A stretch of DNA of 64,000 nucleotides from Alteromonas sp. V450. Lineage in GTDB: Bacteria > Pseudomonadota > Gammaproteobacteria > Enterobacterales > Alteromonadaceae. The DNA lies in assembly GCF_001885075.1 (NCBI RefSeq), contig NZ_MODU01000004.1, positions 496,001 through 560,000 of the forward strand, written 5' to 3'. This document shows, piece by piece, positions 33,489 through 42,305 of the stretch (its first letter is position 1; each line of letters begins with the position of its first letter). Position numbers and translations under genes: made by a program. The notes beneath the pieces are model-generated. The model made no database searches, was not told the DNA's origin, and saw only the letters and a program-made list of their open reading frames with translations.

Positions 33489-34895
33489 TTAATCCCACAC
33501 ACCGTCTTCAGATTTGCCTTGTATTTCACAGTCGCCTGCTTTGTACTCGACACTTTGGCCACTGTCTTTTTTCTTAAAGTAATCTTTACTTATAGACACG
33601 ATGGTAGGTGTCATCCATACAATAGCGATGATATTGATTACCGTCATTAAACCTAAAGCCATATCGGCCATTGCCCAAACCTGAGGAAGGGCTGCCTGAG
33701 CTCCCCAGTAAATCATGCCAAGATAACCGACGGTGTAAACGGCACGGCCGACTTTATTATCTAGCTTAAACATATGTAGGTTACTTTCGCCATATGCGTA
33801 GTTGGCAACCACAGACGTGAACGCAAACAGGCTAATTGCTGCTGCCACGAAGTCAGTGCCGCCTTCGCCTAAGTGACTGCTCATTGCATCTTGTGTTAAA
33901 CGGATCCCTTCCATTTGCTCCGAGCTAGAACCACCAGCAAGTAAAATAATAAACGCAGTAGACGTACACAGCACTAACGTATCTAAAAATACGCCTAGCA
34001 TCTGAATATAGCCTTGTGATACGGGGTGGTTAGGATTTGGTACTGCACTCGCTGCTGCATGTGGAACTGAACCGCTGCCAGCTTCGTTAGAATACAGGCC
34101 GCGTTGTATGCCGTTTTTAATGGCCGCACCTAATGCGCCTGCTCCGGCTTCCTGTAGCCCAAATGCTGATTTTATAATGTCTAGCAGCATGGCGGGAAGC
34201 TCTGAAATATTTATAAACGTGATAGCCAATGCCACAAGCACGTAACCTATGCCCATAAACGGCACCACAAACTCAGCAAATCGAGCAATGCCTCTAAGCC
34301 CGCCCACAACTATTAACGCTGCTAATGCTATGATGGCTAGGCCTACATATTCACTTGGAAAAGCGTAAGCATTATTTAACGCATCGGTAATTGTGTTCGC
34401 TTGAACTGCGCTAAATACAAAGCCATACCCAAAGAATAAACACAAGGAAAATGCCACAGCAAGCCATGTTTTATTAAGGCCCTGTTTAATGTAATAAGCG
34501 GGGCCGCCACGAAACTCACCGTTTTCGTCACGCACTTTGTATAGCTGACCTAATACACTTTCTGCAAAGCCTGTAGCCATACCTAAAAGTGCTATCATCC
34601 ACATCCAAAAAATAGCACCAGAGCCACCTAGCGATATCGCCACTGCCACACCGGCCAAATTGCCTGTACCTACGCGTGCAGAAAGGCTAGTACACAAAGC
34701 TTGGAATGAGCTAATGCCGTCTTTGGTTGATTTGTTGCTACCTTTAAGTAGCGTAAACATGTGGCCAAAGTGTCTTAGCTGAACGCCGCCAAGTCTAACG
34801 GTAAACCAAATACCGCATGCAAGTAGCATAATGATAAGTACCTGGCCATCTCCCCACAGAATGTTGTTAACTAATGAAACGAATTCGTTTATCAC
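33489..34895 (-). CDS. Sodium:alanine symporter family (AGCS) transporter
   Basis: A 468-residue inner-membrane transporter with about ten helices. Family motifs visible are FQALCTSLSARVGTGNLAGVAVAI, FRGGPAYYIKQGL, GGLRGIARFAEFVVPFMG, and NGIQRGLYSNEAGSGSVPHAAA. It couples uptake of alanine or glycine to sodium, as is common in marine bacteria. The start is GTG with AAGGA 7 bases upstream. It is a single gene closed by its own terminator. Confidence 0.95.
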   Translation of the reverse strand: MINEFVSLVNNILWGDGQVLIIMLLACGIWFTVRLGGVQLRHFGHMFTLLKGSNKSTKDGISSFQALCTSLSARVGTGNLAGVAVAISLGGSGAIFWMWMIALLGMATGFAESVLGQLYKVRDENGEFRGGPAYYIKQGLNKTWLAVAFSLCLFFGYGFVFSAVQANTITDALNNAYAFPSEYVGLAIIALAALIVVGGLRGIARFAEFVVPFMGIGYVLVALAITFINISELPAMLLDIIKSAFGLQEAGAGALGAAIKNGIQRGLYSNEAGSGSVPHAAASAVPNPNHPVSQGYIQMLGVFLDTLVLCTSTAFIILLAGGSSSEQMEGIRLTQDAMSSHLGEGGTDFVAAAISLFAFTSVVANYAYGESNLHMFKLDNKVGRAVYTVGYLGMIYWGAQAALPQVWAMADMALGLMTVINIIAIVWMTPTIVSISKDYFKKKDSGQSVEYKAGDCEIQGKSEDGVWD

Positions 34896-35157
34896 GCACT
34901 TTCCTTCGTTATTGTTTTAATTGTTACTCGGCGTTTGAAAATGACCTGAACCTAAATTTTGAGGTGCCAGAACACACGCTTTGGTAAATGCATAACAAAT
35001 GTTTGCTAAACCGCAGAATAAGCCGAGATAAATAGATAAAACCCCAATACTAGCACGACAGCCAAATTATTTGGCAGTGAAAACTCACATAACGAAAACG
35101 ATTTACGCATGTTCACTATAAAGTAAGGGGATAGTAAAGCCGTGCCATCTTAAACGT
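34896..35157. other. Intergenic region upstream of the alanine symporter gene
   Basis: About 260 bases hold the ribosome site and presumably the promoter of the symporter gene. I see no ORF, RNA gene or strong stem-loop here before the terminator at 35158. Confidence 0.5.
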
Positions 35158-35181
35158 AAAAAGCCGCATGATGCGGCTTTT
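35158..35181 (-). terminator. Intrinsic terminator of sorted-protein gene 4
   Basis: AAAAGCCGCAT and its complement form a GC-rich stem with A/T tails on both sides, 32 bases after the stop of the gene ending at 35213. Confidence 0.85.
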
Positions 35182-35212
35182 AAATTCAATTAACTTTTTT
35201 TGTTGTAGCAAA

Positions 35213-35950
35213 TTAGCTTTTCTTTGAACGGGCTCTAAAACCTGCAAAAGCTAGCGACAACCCAAAAAGTGCAAGAGTTGCGGGGGTGTTTACATTGACA
35301 GGGGTGTTGTCATAAACGTAGTTGATATCGATTGACGCAGCAGAACGAACAGAGTTCGACGTATCGATATCACCGCCAAAGTTACTTGTGCCGCCACCCG
35401 AAAGGGCAAACACGTTCAGGTCAATTTGGCCTGCACCAACAAATAAACTTAGTAAGCTGCTGTCTGTTAGCGTAACAGACTCTGTTGCTGTAATTGGGTT
35501 TGGTGCGGTTTCTACTGTTGCGCCAGAGGTGCCATTAAAGTCATTCGCGCCATCGAATACGTCAAGTGAAATTAAGCCCGTTTCAAATTCTGGCAGAACG
35601 TTAACTAAGCTTATACCACCAATGGTGAAAAGCTCTAAAAACGAAGACACAGAACCTCTTACTCTTGATGTTGCATTTTGGCTTTTGTTTTCAAAACCCA
35701 ACGTGCCTTCCATAAATCCGTTTAGTGAAATATTAACACTGACAAGACTTCCTAGGCGCTCATCGAACTTGTCAACAGACAGCGTATAGTCGAAGTTAGG
35801 GTTAAGGTAATCTGCACTGGTAAGAACATTGTCGTTATTAACATCATTGAATGCAGATTGTGTTGGAGTGCTTATAAGCGCTGCATTAGCGTTAGCTGCA
35901 AACGCTAGCGTAAGTATCATCGCTGACAGCTTTAGCGATTTTTTAAACAT
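35213..35950 (-). CDS. Secreted protein with variant PEP-CTERM sorting tag (4 of 4)
   Basis: A 245-residue protein with a clear signal peptide (MFKKSLKLSAMILTLAFAANANA) and a beta-rich body containing repeated VTLTDSSLLSLFVGAGQIDLNVFALSGG-like strands, similar to choice-of-anchor E proteins. Its tag is VNTPATLALF, a hydrophobic helix, then FRARSKKS. This one is closest to the standard PEP-CTERM form (VPEPATLALLG), with N and T replacing P and E. A sigma-54-like promoter (36023) and the shared upstream element (36088) precede it. It is a single-gene unit; the function is unknown. Confidence 0.82.
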   Translation of the reverse strand: MFKKSLKLSAMILTLAFAANANAALISTPTQSAFNDVNNDNVLTSADYLNPNFDYTLSVDKFDERLGSLVSVNISLNGFMEGTLGFENKSQNATSRVRGSVSSFLELFTIGGISLVNVLPEFETGLISLDVFDGANDFNGTSGATVETAPNPITATESVTLTDSSLLSLFVGAGQIDLNVFALSGGGTSNFGGDIDTSNSVRSAASIDINYVYDNTPVNVNTPATLALFGLSLAFAGFRARSKKS

Positions 35951-36022
35951 CTTATGATCCTTAAACTAATTACTTCTTATTATATCGGTTTAACAACAAA
36001 ATCATTGTATTGCCTCTTGTTT

Positions 36023-36038
36023 AGCAAAATTGATGCCT
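36023..36038 (-). promoter_or_regulatory. Sigma-54-like -24/-12 promoter
   Basis: The minus strand reads AGGCATCAATTTTGCT, with GG-N10-GC spacing and a good -12 half. It is 72 bases before the start of the gene at 35950. Confidence 0.55.
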
Positions 36039-36087
36039 GTTTTTATATTTATGATTTTATTGGTTTTTTTGCTGTTGTTTGGAAGGT

Positions 36088-36104
36088 GTGTAAATTATTC
36101 TGAC
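36088..36104 (+). promoter_or_regulatory. Shared upstream element GTGT-N9-TGAC (site d)
   Basis: GTGT, AAATTATTC, TGAC, then AC, so the site is also GTGT-N11-ACAC, like site c. It is 50 bases upstream of the -24 side of the promoter at 36023. A second inverted repeat overlaps it (TGACAC-N11-GTGTCA, 36101-36123). No convincing gene lies between 35951 and the tRNA terminator at 36261. Confidence 0.6.
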
Positions 36105-36260
36105 ACCAAAGTGGTTAGTGTCATCCCTAACGGGGAGTGTCGATGTACAACCCATGCTAAGCAATCAAATGCAGCGTGGAGCAAAAAGGAAAACACGACA
36201 GGAGCGTTGAATAAAAAACAAGGTGCTGTGTTGGTGCTAGTTGAATACGCGGGGACAAAT

Positions 36261-36290
36261 GAAAAAGCCGCTCAGAAGAGCGGCTTTTTC
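36261..36290 (-). terminator. Terminator of the tRNA operon
   Basis: GAAAAAGCCGCTC-AGAA-GAGCGGCTTTTTC is a perfect 13-bp stem with a 4-base loop, 7 bases after the last tRNA 3' end on the minus strand. Confidence 0.9.
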
Positions 36291-36297
36291 AGAAAAT

Positions 36298-36373
36298 TGG
36301 CTGGGGTAACAGGACTCGAACCTATGAATGGCGGGATCAAAACCCGCTGCCTTACCAACTTGGCTATACCCCA
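36298..36373 (-). tRNA. tRNA-Gln (TTG), copy B
   Basis: 76 bases including an encoded CCA end. The acceptor stem TGGGGTA/TACCCCA, the anticodon loop with TTG and the T-loop GGTTCGAGTCC are all present. It is fifth in the operon and identical to copy A at 36497. Confidence 0.97.
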
Positions 36374-36377
36374 ATAT

Positions 36378-36462
36378 TGGTGCGGAAGGAGAGACTTGAA
36401 CTCTCACGCCGTGAAGCACTGGAACCTAAATCCAGCGTGTCTACCAATTCCACCACTTCCGC
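36378..36462 (-). tRNA. tRNA-Leu (TAG), copy B
   Basis: 85 bases with encoded CCA, a long variable arm as expected of a class II tRNA, and anticodon TAG in the loop TTTAGGT. The acceptor stem is GCGGAAG/CTTCCGC. It is four bases from the following tRNA-Gln. Confidence 0.97.
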
Positions 36463-36496
36463 GTAGACGCTAGCTATAAAGTCATTCAAAAAAGAA

Positions 36497-36572
36497 TGGC
36501 TGGGGTAACAGGACTCGAACCTATGAATGGCGGGATCAAAACCCGCTGCCTTACCAACTTGGCTATACCCCA
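36497..36572 (-). tRNA. tRNA-Gln (TTG), copy A
   Basis: Same 76-base sequence as copy B, with encoded CCA and anticodon TTG. Confidence 0.97.
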
Positions 36573-36576
36573 ATAT

Positions 36577-36661
36577 TGGTGCGGAAGGAGAGACTTGAAC
36601 TCTCACGCCGTGAAGCACTGGAACCTAAATCCAGCGTGTCTACCAATTCCACCACTTCCGC
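36577..36661 (-). tRNA. tRNA-Leu (TAG), copy A
   Basis: Same 85-base sequence as copy B, with encoded CCA and anticodon TAG. Confidence 0.97.
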
Positions 36662-36696
36662 GCAGCTAGACTTTCCTAAAAGAGATAATTGAGAAT

Positions 36697-36773
36697 TGGT
36701 GGCTACGGCGAGATTCGAACTTGCGACCCCATCATTATGAGTGATGTGCTCTAACCAACTGAGCTACGTAGCC
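36697..36773 (-). tRNA. Elongator tRNA-Met (CAT)
   Basis: 77 bases with encoded CCA, acceptor stem GGCTACG/CGTAGCC and anticodon loop CTCATAA (CAT). The paired first base and overall sequence match the elongator type rather than the initiator. It is the first gene of the operon Met-Leu-Gln-Leu-Gln. Confidence 0.96.
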
Positions 36774-36807
36774 TTACTATTCTCTTCCCTCTCAGGAAGT
36801 GGCGCGT

Positions 36808-36836
36808 ATTATGCGTATATGACTGGCAACCGTCAA
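36808..36836 (-). promoter_or_regulatory. Sigma-70 promoter of the tRNA operon
   Basis: On the minus strand, TTGACG and CATAAT are separated by 17 bases and followed by a GC-rich discriminator (ACGCGCCAC), typical of stable RNA promoters under stringent control. It is 35 bases upstream of tRNA-Met. Confidence 0.85.
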
Positions 36837-36944
36837 CCCCTTTTTTACTAACTTTTTTTAAATGCTCATTATGTGCGCGCATTAGGATGAAATACGCACA
36901 AAAAGCCGTGAAATTGAACAACTTGCACGAAATAAGTTAGCTAT

Positions 36945-37958
36945 TTACCACGCTTTGGTACTGGTTTTTGTTTGGTAATAACATACGTCAATAGGGCGCG
37001 GACCATACGTATTGTCATGAAAAAACGGGTTATCTAAGTTTCTTCCTGTGTTTGCCCGTTTTTTATATTCTTCATGATGCGGTGTTTGCAGAAAATAAGG
37101 TGTAGCGTTGTTTGCATGCACAAAAGCCTGCTTAATTTTGCTTTCTTGCGTTATATCATCTAACACACCACCTCTGTCCATATTTCCTCGCGGCAATTTT
37201 TGAAGTACATCCATGCCTTCGACTACACGACCAACGACCGACATATTTCTGTCTAAGTGACGTGGCGCTTGCCCAATCACAATATAAAACTCCGTACTGG
37301 CCGTATCTTTCTCGCTATTGCGAGCAAAAGCCACAACGCCTGGGCAGTGAAGCCCCCACATTTCTTTACGGCTTTGATCAATGCCTACTGGAAAGCCATC
37401 TAAAAAGCCGGTGTTAGGCGCAAACATGTCCTTGTTCTCAACTACGTTCACATTGCTGTTAAGTGGTTGGGTAAATTCGGCGTTAATTGGCTTAAGCAGT
37501 GCCGGAGGAAATTGTGAGGCGTCGTGACTATCGTTGCTGCCTGCCTGTGCCACAAATCCGTCTACCACACGATAAAACGCTTGTTCGTTATAAAAGCCTG
37601 CGTCTATTAAACTTTTAAACCTGGCCACATGTTTCGGCGCAAGGGTAGGGTGGAGCGCAATAATCACATCACCATACGCTGTCTTAAACGTCACTGTATT
37701 ACCCTGAGGTACTTGATGCCACCTAGCGGTATTACTCGCCATTACTGGCTCTTTTTCAATAGCATCATTATTGATTTGCGAATTCACTGGGTTAGCTTGA
37801 AGTTCACTGGCAAAAGCAAAATTGGCAAGGCTTAAAAAGCACAACGTTTTAATTGAGGTTCTTAATAGTGAAAGTCGTCTGGCTCGCTGTGATTTGCCCA
37901 ACGTAAAAGTAAAAGGGTGCGACAAGGTAAACTGATTTAAAGTCATTGCAAAGGCCAT
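36945..37958 (-). CDS. Cyclophilin-type peptidyl-prolyl isomerase, exported
   Basis: A 337-residue protein with a long, basic N-terminus followed by a hydrophobic segment (TSIKTLCFLSLANFAFASEL), probably a signal peptide, then a cyclophilin domain from about residue 85. Domain motifs include VTFKTAYGDVIIALHPTLAPKHVARFKSLI, FYRVVDGFVAQAG and GVVAFARNSEKDTASTEFYIVIG. Two insertions relative to standard small cyclophilins are visible around the central loop. It should assist folding in the periplasm. The ATG at 37958 has no clear ribosome site; ATG at 37946 is also possible. Confidence 0.88.
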   Translation of the reverse strand: MAFAMTLNQFTLSHPFTFTLGKSQRARRLSLLRTSIKTLCFLSLANFAFASELQANPVNSQINNDAIEKEPVMASNTARWHQVPQGNTVTFKTAYGDVIIALHPTLAPKHVARFKSLIDAGFYNEQAFYRVVDGFVAQAGSNDSHDASQFPPALLKPINAEFTQPLNSNVNVVENKDMFAPNTGFLDGFPVGIDQSRKEMWGLHCPGVVAFARNSEKDTASTEFYIVIGQAPRHLDRNMSVVGRVVEGMDVLQKLPRGNMDRGGVLDDITQESKIKQAFVHANNATPYFLQTPHHEEYKKRANTGRNLDNPFFHDNTYGPRPIDVCYYQTKTSTKAW

Positions 37959-38013
37959 TAATTTTTTACTAGTTATATCAGGCCTATGTGCGCTTCACAA
38001 TTGTTCATATGAA

Positions 38014-38040
38014 ACAAAAAAGCCACCTTGCGGTGGCTTT
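38014..38040 (-). terminator. Intrinsic terminator of ychF
   Basis: AAAGCCACC-TTGC-GGTGGCTTT is followed by a T-run on the minus strand, 30 bases after the ychF stop. Confidence 0.9.
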
Positions 38041-38069
38041 AGTAAACAGTGCTAATTTCTACATCGAAA

Positions 38070-39161
38070 TTACACGTTAAAACGGAAGTGAATAACGTCA
38101 CCGTCTTTAACAATGTAGTCTTTACCTTCTAAACGCCATTTACCTGCATCTTTTGCACCTTGTTCGCCATTAAACTCAACGTAGTGGTCGTAGCTTACGA
38201 TTTCAGCGCGAATAAAGCCTTTTTCAAAGTCGGTATGAATTTTACCTGCCGCTTGGGGAGCAGTTGAACCTTCAGGGAACGTCCATGCACGTACTTCTTT
38301 TACACCTGCGGTAAAGTAAGTTTGCAGTGTAAGTAGGCTGTAGCCAGCGCGGATAACACGGTTAAGCCCCGGCTCTTCTAAGCCCATGTCTTGCATGAAT
38401 TCTTCGCGTTCGTCATCTTCAAGCTCGGCAATGTCAGCTTCAATAGCGGCACATACTGCAACCACGGTTGCATTTTCGCCAGCTGCAATTTCACGTACTT
38501 GATCTAGATATGGGTTATTTTCAAAACCGTCTTCGTTAACATTCGCTACATACATGGTCGGCTTAAGCGTAAGCATGTTCATGTAGCTAATGGCAGCAAG
38601 CTCTTCTTTTGAAAGCTCAAGTGAACGAAGTAGTAAACCTTCATCTAAATGCGGTTTAATTTTTTCAAGTACTTTCATTTCGTACTTGGCATCGGCGTCA
38701 CCACCTTTAGCACGTTTCGCTACGCGATGAAGGGCTTTTTCAGTGGTTTCAAGGTCTGCAAGTGCAAGCTCAGTGTTAATAACATCAATGTCATCTTTAG
38801 GGCTAACGCGACCGGCAACATGCACAATGTTTTCGTCGTCGAAGCAGCGAACAACGTGACCGATGGCGTCAGTTTCACGGATATTTGCTAAGAATTTGTT
38901 GCCAAGGCCTTCACCTTTTGATGCGCCCTCAACCAAACCTGCTATATCTACAAATTCCATCGTCGTTGGAATTACACGCTGAGGGTTAACAATCTCAGCT
39001 AGCTTGTCCAAACGAAGATCTGGTACAGGTACAACACCAGTGTTTGGCTCGATAGTACAGAAGGGGAAGTTCGCCGCTTCAATACCTGCTTTAGTTAATG
39101 CATTAAAAAGTGTTGATTTACCTACGTTTGGTAGGCCAACAATACCGCATTTGAAACCCAT
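38070..39161 (-). CDS. ychF: Redox-regulated ATPase/GTPase YchF (OLA1 family)
   Basis: A 363-residue Obg-family P-loop protein that binds ribosomes and prefers ATP. It begins [23 protein letters not shown] (G1), with [22 protein letters not shown] (switch II), an NVNE motif at G4 and a C-terminal TGS domain. Length and motifs are standard. It follows pth and rplY, and the ychF-pth pairing is conserved in gammaproteobacteria. Confidence 0.98.
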   Translation of the reverse strand: MGFKCGIVGLPNVGKSTLFNALTKAGIEAANFPFCTIEPNTGVVPVPDLRLDKLAEIVNPQRVIPTTMEFVDIAGLVEGASKGEGLGNKFLANIRETDAIGHVVRCFDDENIVHVAGRVSPKDDIDVINTELALADLETTEKALHRVAKRAKGGDADAKYEMKVLEKIKPHLDEGLLLRSLELSKEELAAISYMNMLTLKPTMYVANVNEDGFENNPYLDQVREIAAGENATVVAVCAAIEADIAELEDDEREEFMQDMGLEEPGLNRVIRAGYSLLTLQTYFTAGVKEVRAWTFPEGSTAPQAAGKIHTDFEKGFIRAEIVSYDHYVEFNGEQGAKDAGKWRLEGKDYIVKDGDVIHFRFNV

Positions 39162-39201
39162 GGTATGGATCCTTGTCTGGAAAAGTATTCACTGATGTAG
39201 G

Positions 39202-39783
39202 TTACGCTTTATGCGAGTGTAACCTGTTTTGCGCTTGCTTTAAGTCTTCTTTTAGCAGAATTTCTGTACAGCGAACCGCCTCATCGATGGCGCTTTCAAT
39301 AGCTGCTTTTTCATCTGCTGGTGGCTTACCAAGCACGTGGCCAGTAACACGGCTTTTATGCCCTGGGTGACCTATGCCTATACGCAAACGCAAAAAATTC
39401 TTATTGTTACCCATTTTCGCCACAATATCACGCACGCCATTTTGACTAGAGCTGCCGCCTACTTTGTATTTTGCTACACCAGGGGGTAAATCTAACTCGT
39501 CAAACGCTACTAATATTTGTTCTGGTTCTATGCGGTAAAAGTTAGCCAGTGCTGCTACGGCCTGTCCACTTTTATTCATAAATGTAGTGGGGTAGAGCAA
39601 ACGGATATCTTTGCCTGCAATCGTGATGCGAGCAGTTTTACCGAAGAATTTGGTTTCTGGTTTTAGCGGGGCGTTATAGGTGTCGGCAAGTTGGTTTAGG
39701 AACCATTCACCGGCATTGTGTCGGGTATTGTCATATTCGGGGCCTGGATTACCCAGACCCACGATAAGGCGGATATCAGCCAA
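39202..39783 (-). CDS. pth: Peptidyl-tRNA hydrolase
   Basis: A 193-residue enzyme that releases peptides from dropped-off peptidyl-tRNA. The motifs [21 protein letters not shown] (with the catalytic His), [21 protein letters not shown], and [11 protein letters not shown] are present. It lies 5 bases downstream of rplY and 40 upstream of ychF on the same strand, so the three are probably co-transcribed. Confidence 0.98.
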   Translation of the reverse strand: MADIRLIVGLGNPGPEYDNTRHNAGEWFLNQLADTYNAPLKPETKFFGKTARITIAGKDIRLLYPTTFMNKSGQAVAALANFYRIEPEQILVAFDELDLPPGVAKYKVGGSSSQNGVRDIVAKMGNNKNFLRLRIGIGHPGHKSRVTGHVLGKPPADEKAAIESAIDEAVRCTEILLKEDLKQAQNRLHSHKA

Positions 39784-39788
39784 GAGGA

Positions 39789-40421
39789 TTATTCCTCAGA
39801 AGCTGCTTCTTCGCCGTCTTCTTCTGCATCAGCCGCTTTAGGCGCAGGCTTAACAGTTACAACCGCTAGGTCGTGAGCTTCGTCGTTCTTCGCAAGTTCT
39901 ACAGAAGCAACGCCAGCTGGAAGCGTAAGGTCAGAAAGGTGAAGAGTTTGACCCATTTCAACCGCTGCCATGTCTACTTCGATGAACTCAGGAAGGTTCT
40001 TAGGTAGACAAGTTACTTCGATTTCAGTTACGTGGTGCTCAGCAATACCGCCAGCTTTAACCGCAGCAGACTTCTCTTCGTTTACGAAGTGAAGTGGAAC
40101 GTTAGTGTGTACGTCTTGACCAGCAATAACACGTTGGAAGTCAATGTGCATGATTTTTGGCTTGTACGGGTGACGTTGCATGTCTTTAACCAGTACTTCA
40201 ACTGCTTTACCGTCAACGTTCAAAGTAAGAACGTGAGAGTAGAACGCTTCAAAATCAGCAGCGTTGTTAACTTTGTTGTGGTCTAGCGTGATAGAAACTG
40301 GCGCTTCTTCACCACCGTAGATGATACCAGGAAGCTTTTCTTCGCGACGTAGGCGGCGGCTCGCACCTTTCCCTAGGTCTGTACGAACAGAAGCGTCTAG
40401 GTTAAAAATTGCTTCAGACAT
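39789..40421 (-). CDS. rplY: 50S ribosomal protein L25/general stress protein Ctc
   Basis: A 210-residue long-form L25 (CTC type) that binds 5S rRNA. The N-terminal L25 domain is seen in [30 protein letters not shown] and HIDFQRV, followed by the C-terminal TL5 beta domain and an acidic tail ([15 protein letters not shown]). The start MSEAIF at 40421 has GGAGA upstream; a reading from 40469 is less likely. Codon use looks biased towards highly expressed forms. Confidence 0.96.
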   Translation of the reverse strand: MSEAIFNLDASVRTDLGKGASRRLRREEKLPGIIYGGEEAPVSITLDHNKVNNAADFEAFYSHVLTLNVDGKAVEVLVKDMQRHPYKPKIMHIDFQRVIAGQDVHTNVPLHFVNEEKSAAVKAGGIAEHHVTEIEVTCLPKNLPEFIEVDMAAVEMGQTLHLSDLTLPAGVASVELAKNDEAHDLAVVTVKPAPKAADAEEDGEEAASEE

Positions 40422-40637
40422 TGTCTGTCTCCAATATATAAGTCGAGTGATGTGAGTTTTTGCGACCAAAACTCACTGTAAATTGATGTTTAATGCGTAC
40501 TTACATGACTTGTAAAGTACAACTAAACAACACCCCAAAATTTAAGGGCGGCGAATTCTAACACCACCTGCTAAAACATACAATTGAAACGCGCACAGAA
40601 TTTATAGTTACGCTTATACTTGCGATGAAGTGGTTTA

Positions 40638-41639
40638 TTATTTCGTCAGCACGATCCTGTAATGGGCTTTTCCTTTCCTTAATCGCGCAATTGCGTCATT
40701 CACGTCATCGAACTTGAACGTTTCGGTCACCGGTTCAATATTGTGTTGTGCTGCGAAATCTAGCATGGTTTTAATGGTTGCGGGGCTTCCCACTGGCGAA
40801 CCCGACACACTTTTCTGACCACCAATTAAATTAAACGCACCAATATCAAGCGGTTCAAGGGTGGCGCCTACAAAGTGAAGTCGGCCTTTCGGTGCCAATG
40901 TAGATAGGTACAAATTCCAGTCTAGCTTTACATTTACGGTAGAAATAATTAAGTCAAACCGACTGCGCGCTTTTTTAATCTCGTTTTCATCGCGGCTGTT
41001 AATTGTATCTGATGCACCTAGCTGTAGTGCTTCCTTCTTTTTAGATTCGCTTGAGGTGAAAGCGACCACTTTGCATCCCCATGCATTTAAAAACTGCAAA
41101 GCGAGATGGCCTAAACCGCCAATACCCACTACACCCACTTCGCTGGTTGGGCTAATGCCAAACTGGACAAGAGGGTTGAATACAGTAATGCCGCCGCAAA
41201 ACAAAGGGCCTGCTTTTGCACTGTCGATAGAATCGGGTAGGGGGATAACTGCACGGGCCTGGGCGCGCACTTTATCTGCGAATCCGCCGTGACGACCACC
41301 GATGGTCATCGTGGCGTCAGCACATAGATTATGATCACCTTCTTCGCAGGTTCTACAGCTATTGCAATAACCTGAATGCCAGCCTAAACCTACACGCTGG
41401 CCCACTTTGAGTGAAGTGACATGCTCACCTATTTGACTAATAGTACCAATAACTTCGTGGCCCGGTACAAATGGGTACTGGGTCATGCCCCATTCGTTGT
41501 CCAACATACTTAGATCGCTATGACAAATGCCGCAGCTTTCCACGTCTATCTCGACATCATGCGAGCTTAGTTTACCGGGGTCATACTGAAATTTTTCCAG
41601 CTTTCCACCCACTTTCATGGCGGCGTAGGCATTAATCAT
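40638..41639 (-). CDS. Zinc-dependent alcohol dehydrogenase (cinnamyl/YahK type)
   Basis: A 333-residue medium-chain dehydrogenase. Catalytic zinc ligands lie in CGICHSDL and GHEVIG, structural zinc cysteines in [15 protein letters not shown], and the nucleotide site in [15 protein letters not shown]. Overall it resembles NADP-dependent aldehyde reductases of the YahK/CAD group. It and the lipoprotein gene upstream lie between rplY and prs, where E. coli has other genes, so they look like a local insertion. Confidence 0.92.
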   Translation of the reverse strand: MINAYAAMKVGGKLEKFQYDPGKLSSHDVEIDVESCGICHSDLSMLDNEWGMTQYPFVPGHEVIGTISQIGEHVTSLKVGQRVGLGWHSGYCNSCRTCEEGDHNLCADATMTIGGRHGGFADKVRAQARAVIPLPDSIDSAKAGPLFCGGITVFNPLVQFGISPTSEVGVVGIGGLGHLALQFLNAWGCKVVAFTSSESKKKEALQLGASDTINSRDENEIKKARSRFDLIISTVNVKLDWNLYLSTLAPKGRLHFVGATLEPLDIGAFNLIGGQKSVSGSPVGSPATIKTMLDFAAQHNIEPVTETFKFDDVNDAIARLRKGKAHYRIVLTK

Positions 41640-41658
41640 AACGGTATCCTCTTAAACG

Positions 41659-42102
41659 TTACTTATCATTTATGAGTTTGCTAGTGTCGAGTATTTTCAC
41701 TTCCGTCACGTGAAGCACTGTGCCAAATTGTGTGAATGTCATCGCGTTGGGGTCTTTAATACCTTTTATTTCGGCTATTAACCCATTTTTTTTATATTCA
41801 TCCCCTAAGTTGTAAAGCGTAAATCTCTCGCCCTGTTCGCTAATAAAGGCGTAAAAGCCGCCTTCTAATTCTTTGAAGATGATAGTGCCTTTTAGTGTCG
41901 TACTTTGTTGAGCTTTATCTTCTAGTTCGGCTTGTGATGTTGGCTCTGCCTTTAACGCTTTCGGGGCCTTTTCTATAGGCTGAGTAACCGTGACTTTCTT
42001 TTCACCCATGTCGGCGTTCTCCTGCAGTTCGTCTTGTGAGCACGCAGTAATACAAAATAATGTGGTAATACCAATGCTTAGATATGTTTTTAGATAGCGC
42101 AT
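41659..42102 (-). CDS. Putative lipoprotein
   Basis: A 147-residue protein with a lipoprotein signal (MRYLKTYLSIGITTLFCITAC, lipobox ITAC, followed by Ser). The mature part has an acidic linker (EDKAQQSTT) and a small beta-rich domain (LKGTIIFKELEGGFYAFISEQGERFTLYNL) that looks like a short OB-like fold by pattern. I do not recognise a named family. It is 19 bases upstream of the alcohol dehydrogenase gene on the same strand. Confidence 0.75.
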   Translation of the reverse strand: MRYLKTYLSIGITTLFCITACSQDELQENADMGEKKVTVTQPIEKAPKALKAEPTSQAELEDKAQQSTTLKGTIIFKELEGGFYAFISEQGERFTLYNLGDEYKKNGLIAEIKGIKDPNAMTFTQFGTVLHVTEVKILDTSKLINDK

Positions 42103-42248
42103 AATGAACCTATAGAGTAAAAAAACTGTTAAGAAGCTTTACGTTATATGTAACTTTTTGAAAAGGGAAGTGATATGTGATTTAAGCGGGAAGAAAGTAG
42201 GGGGTTATAATACCAGAGTAAAAACAGTATCTTTTAGGGGGAGATACG

Positions 42249-42284
42249 ACAACGCCAAACACAAAATATGCATTTGGCGTTGTT
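42249..42284 (-). terminator. Stem-loop after prs, possible terminator
   Basis: ACAACGCCAAA and TTTGGCGTTGT pair around a 13-base loop, 22 bases after the prs stop. No T-run follows on the minus strand, so its termination strength is uncertain. Confidence 0.5.
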
Positions 42285-42305
42285 ATTCAGCAAATTGTGT
42301 TGCTT

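Larger units (their letters stand above)
36298..36661. repeat. Tandem duplication of the tRNA-Leu/tRNA-Gln unit
   Basis: The Leu-Gln pair, including the 4-base spacer between the genes, occurs twice with a period of 199 bases (36298-36462 and 36497-36661). The sequence between the two copies is unrelated to what follows the second. This is a recent or gene-conversion-maintained duplication. Confidence 0.95.

Noticed and set aside
36030-36473. Open reading frame of 147 codons on the plus strand across the tRNA terminator and two tRNA genes
   Set aside because: It runs antisense through a tRNA-Gln, a tRNA-Leu and their terminator; the peptide is only the translation of tRNA sequence. The antisense frames at 36237 and 36364 are identical for the same reason.
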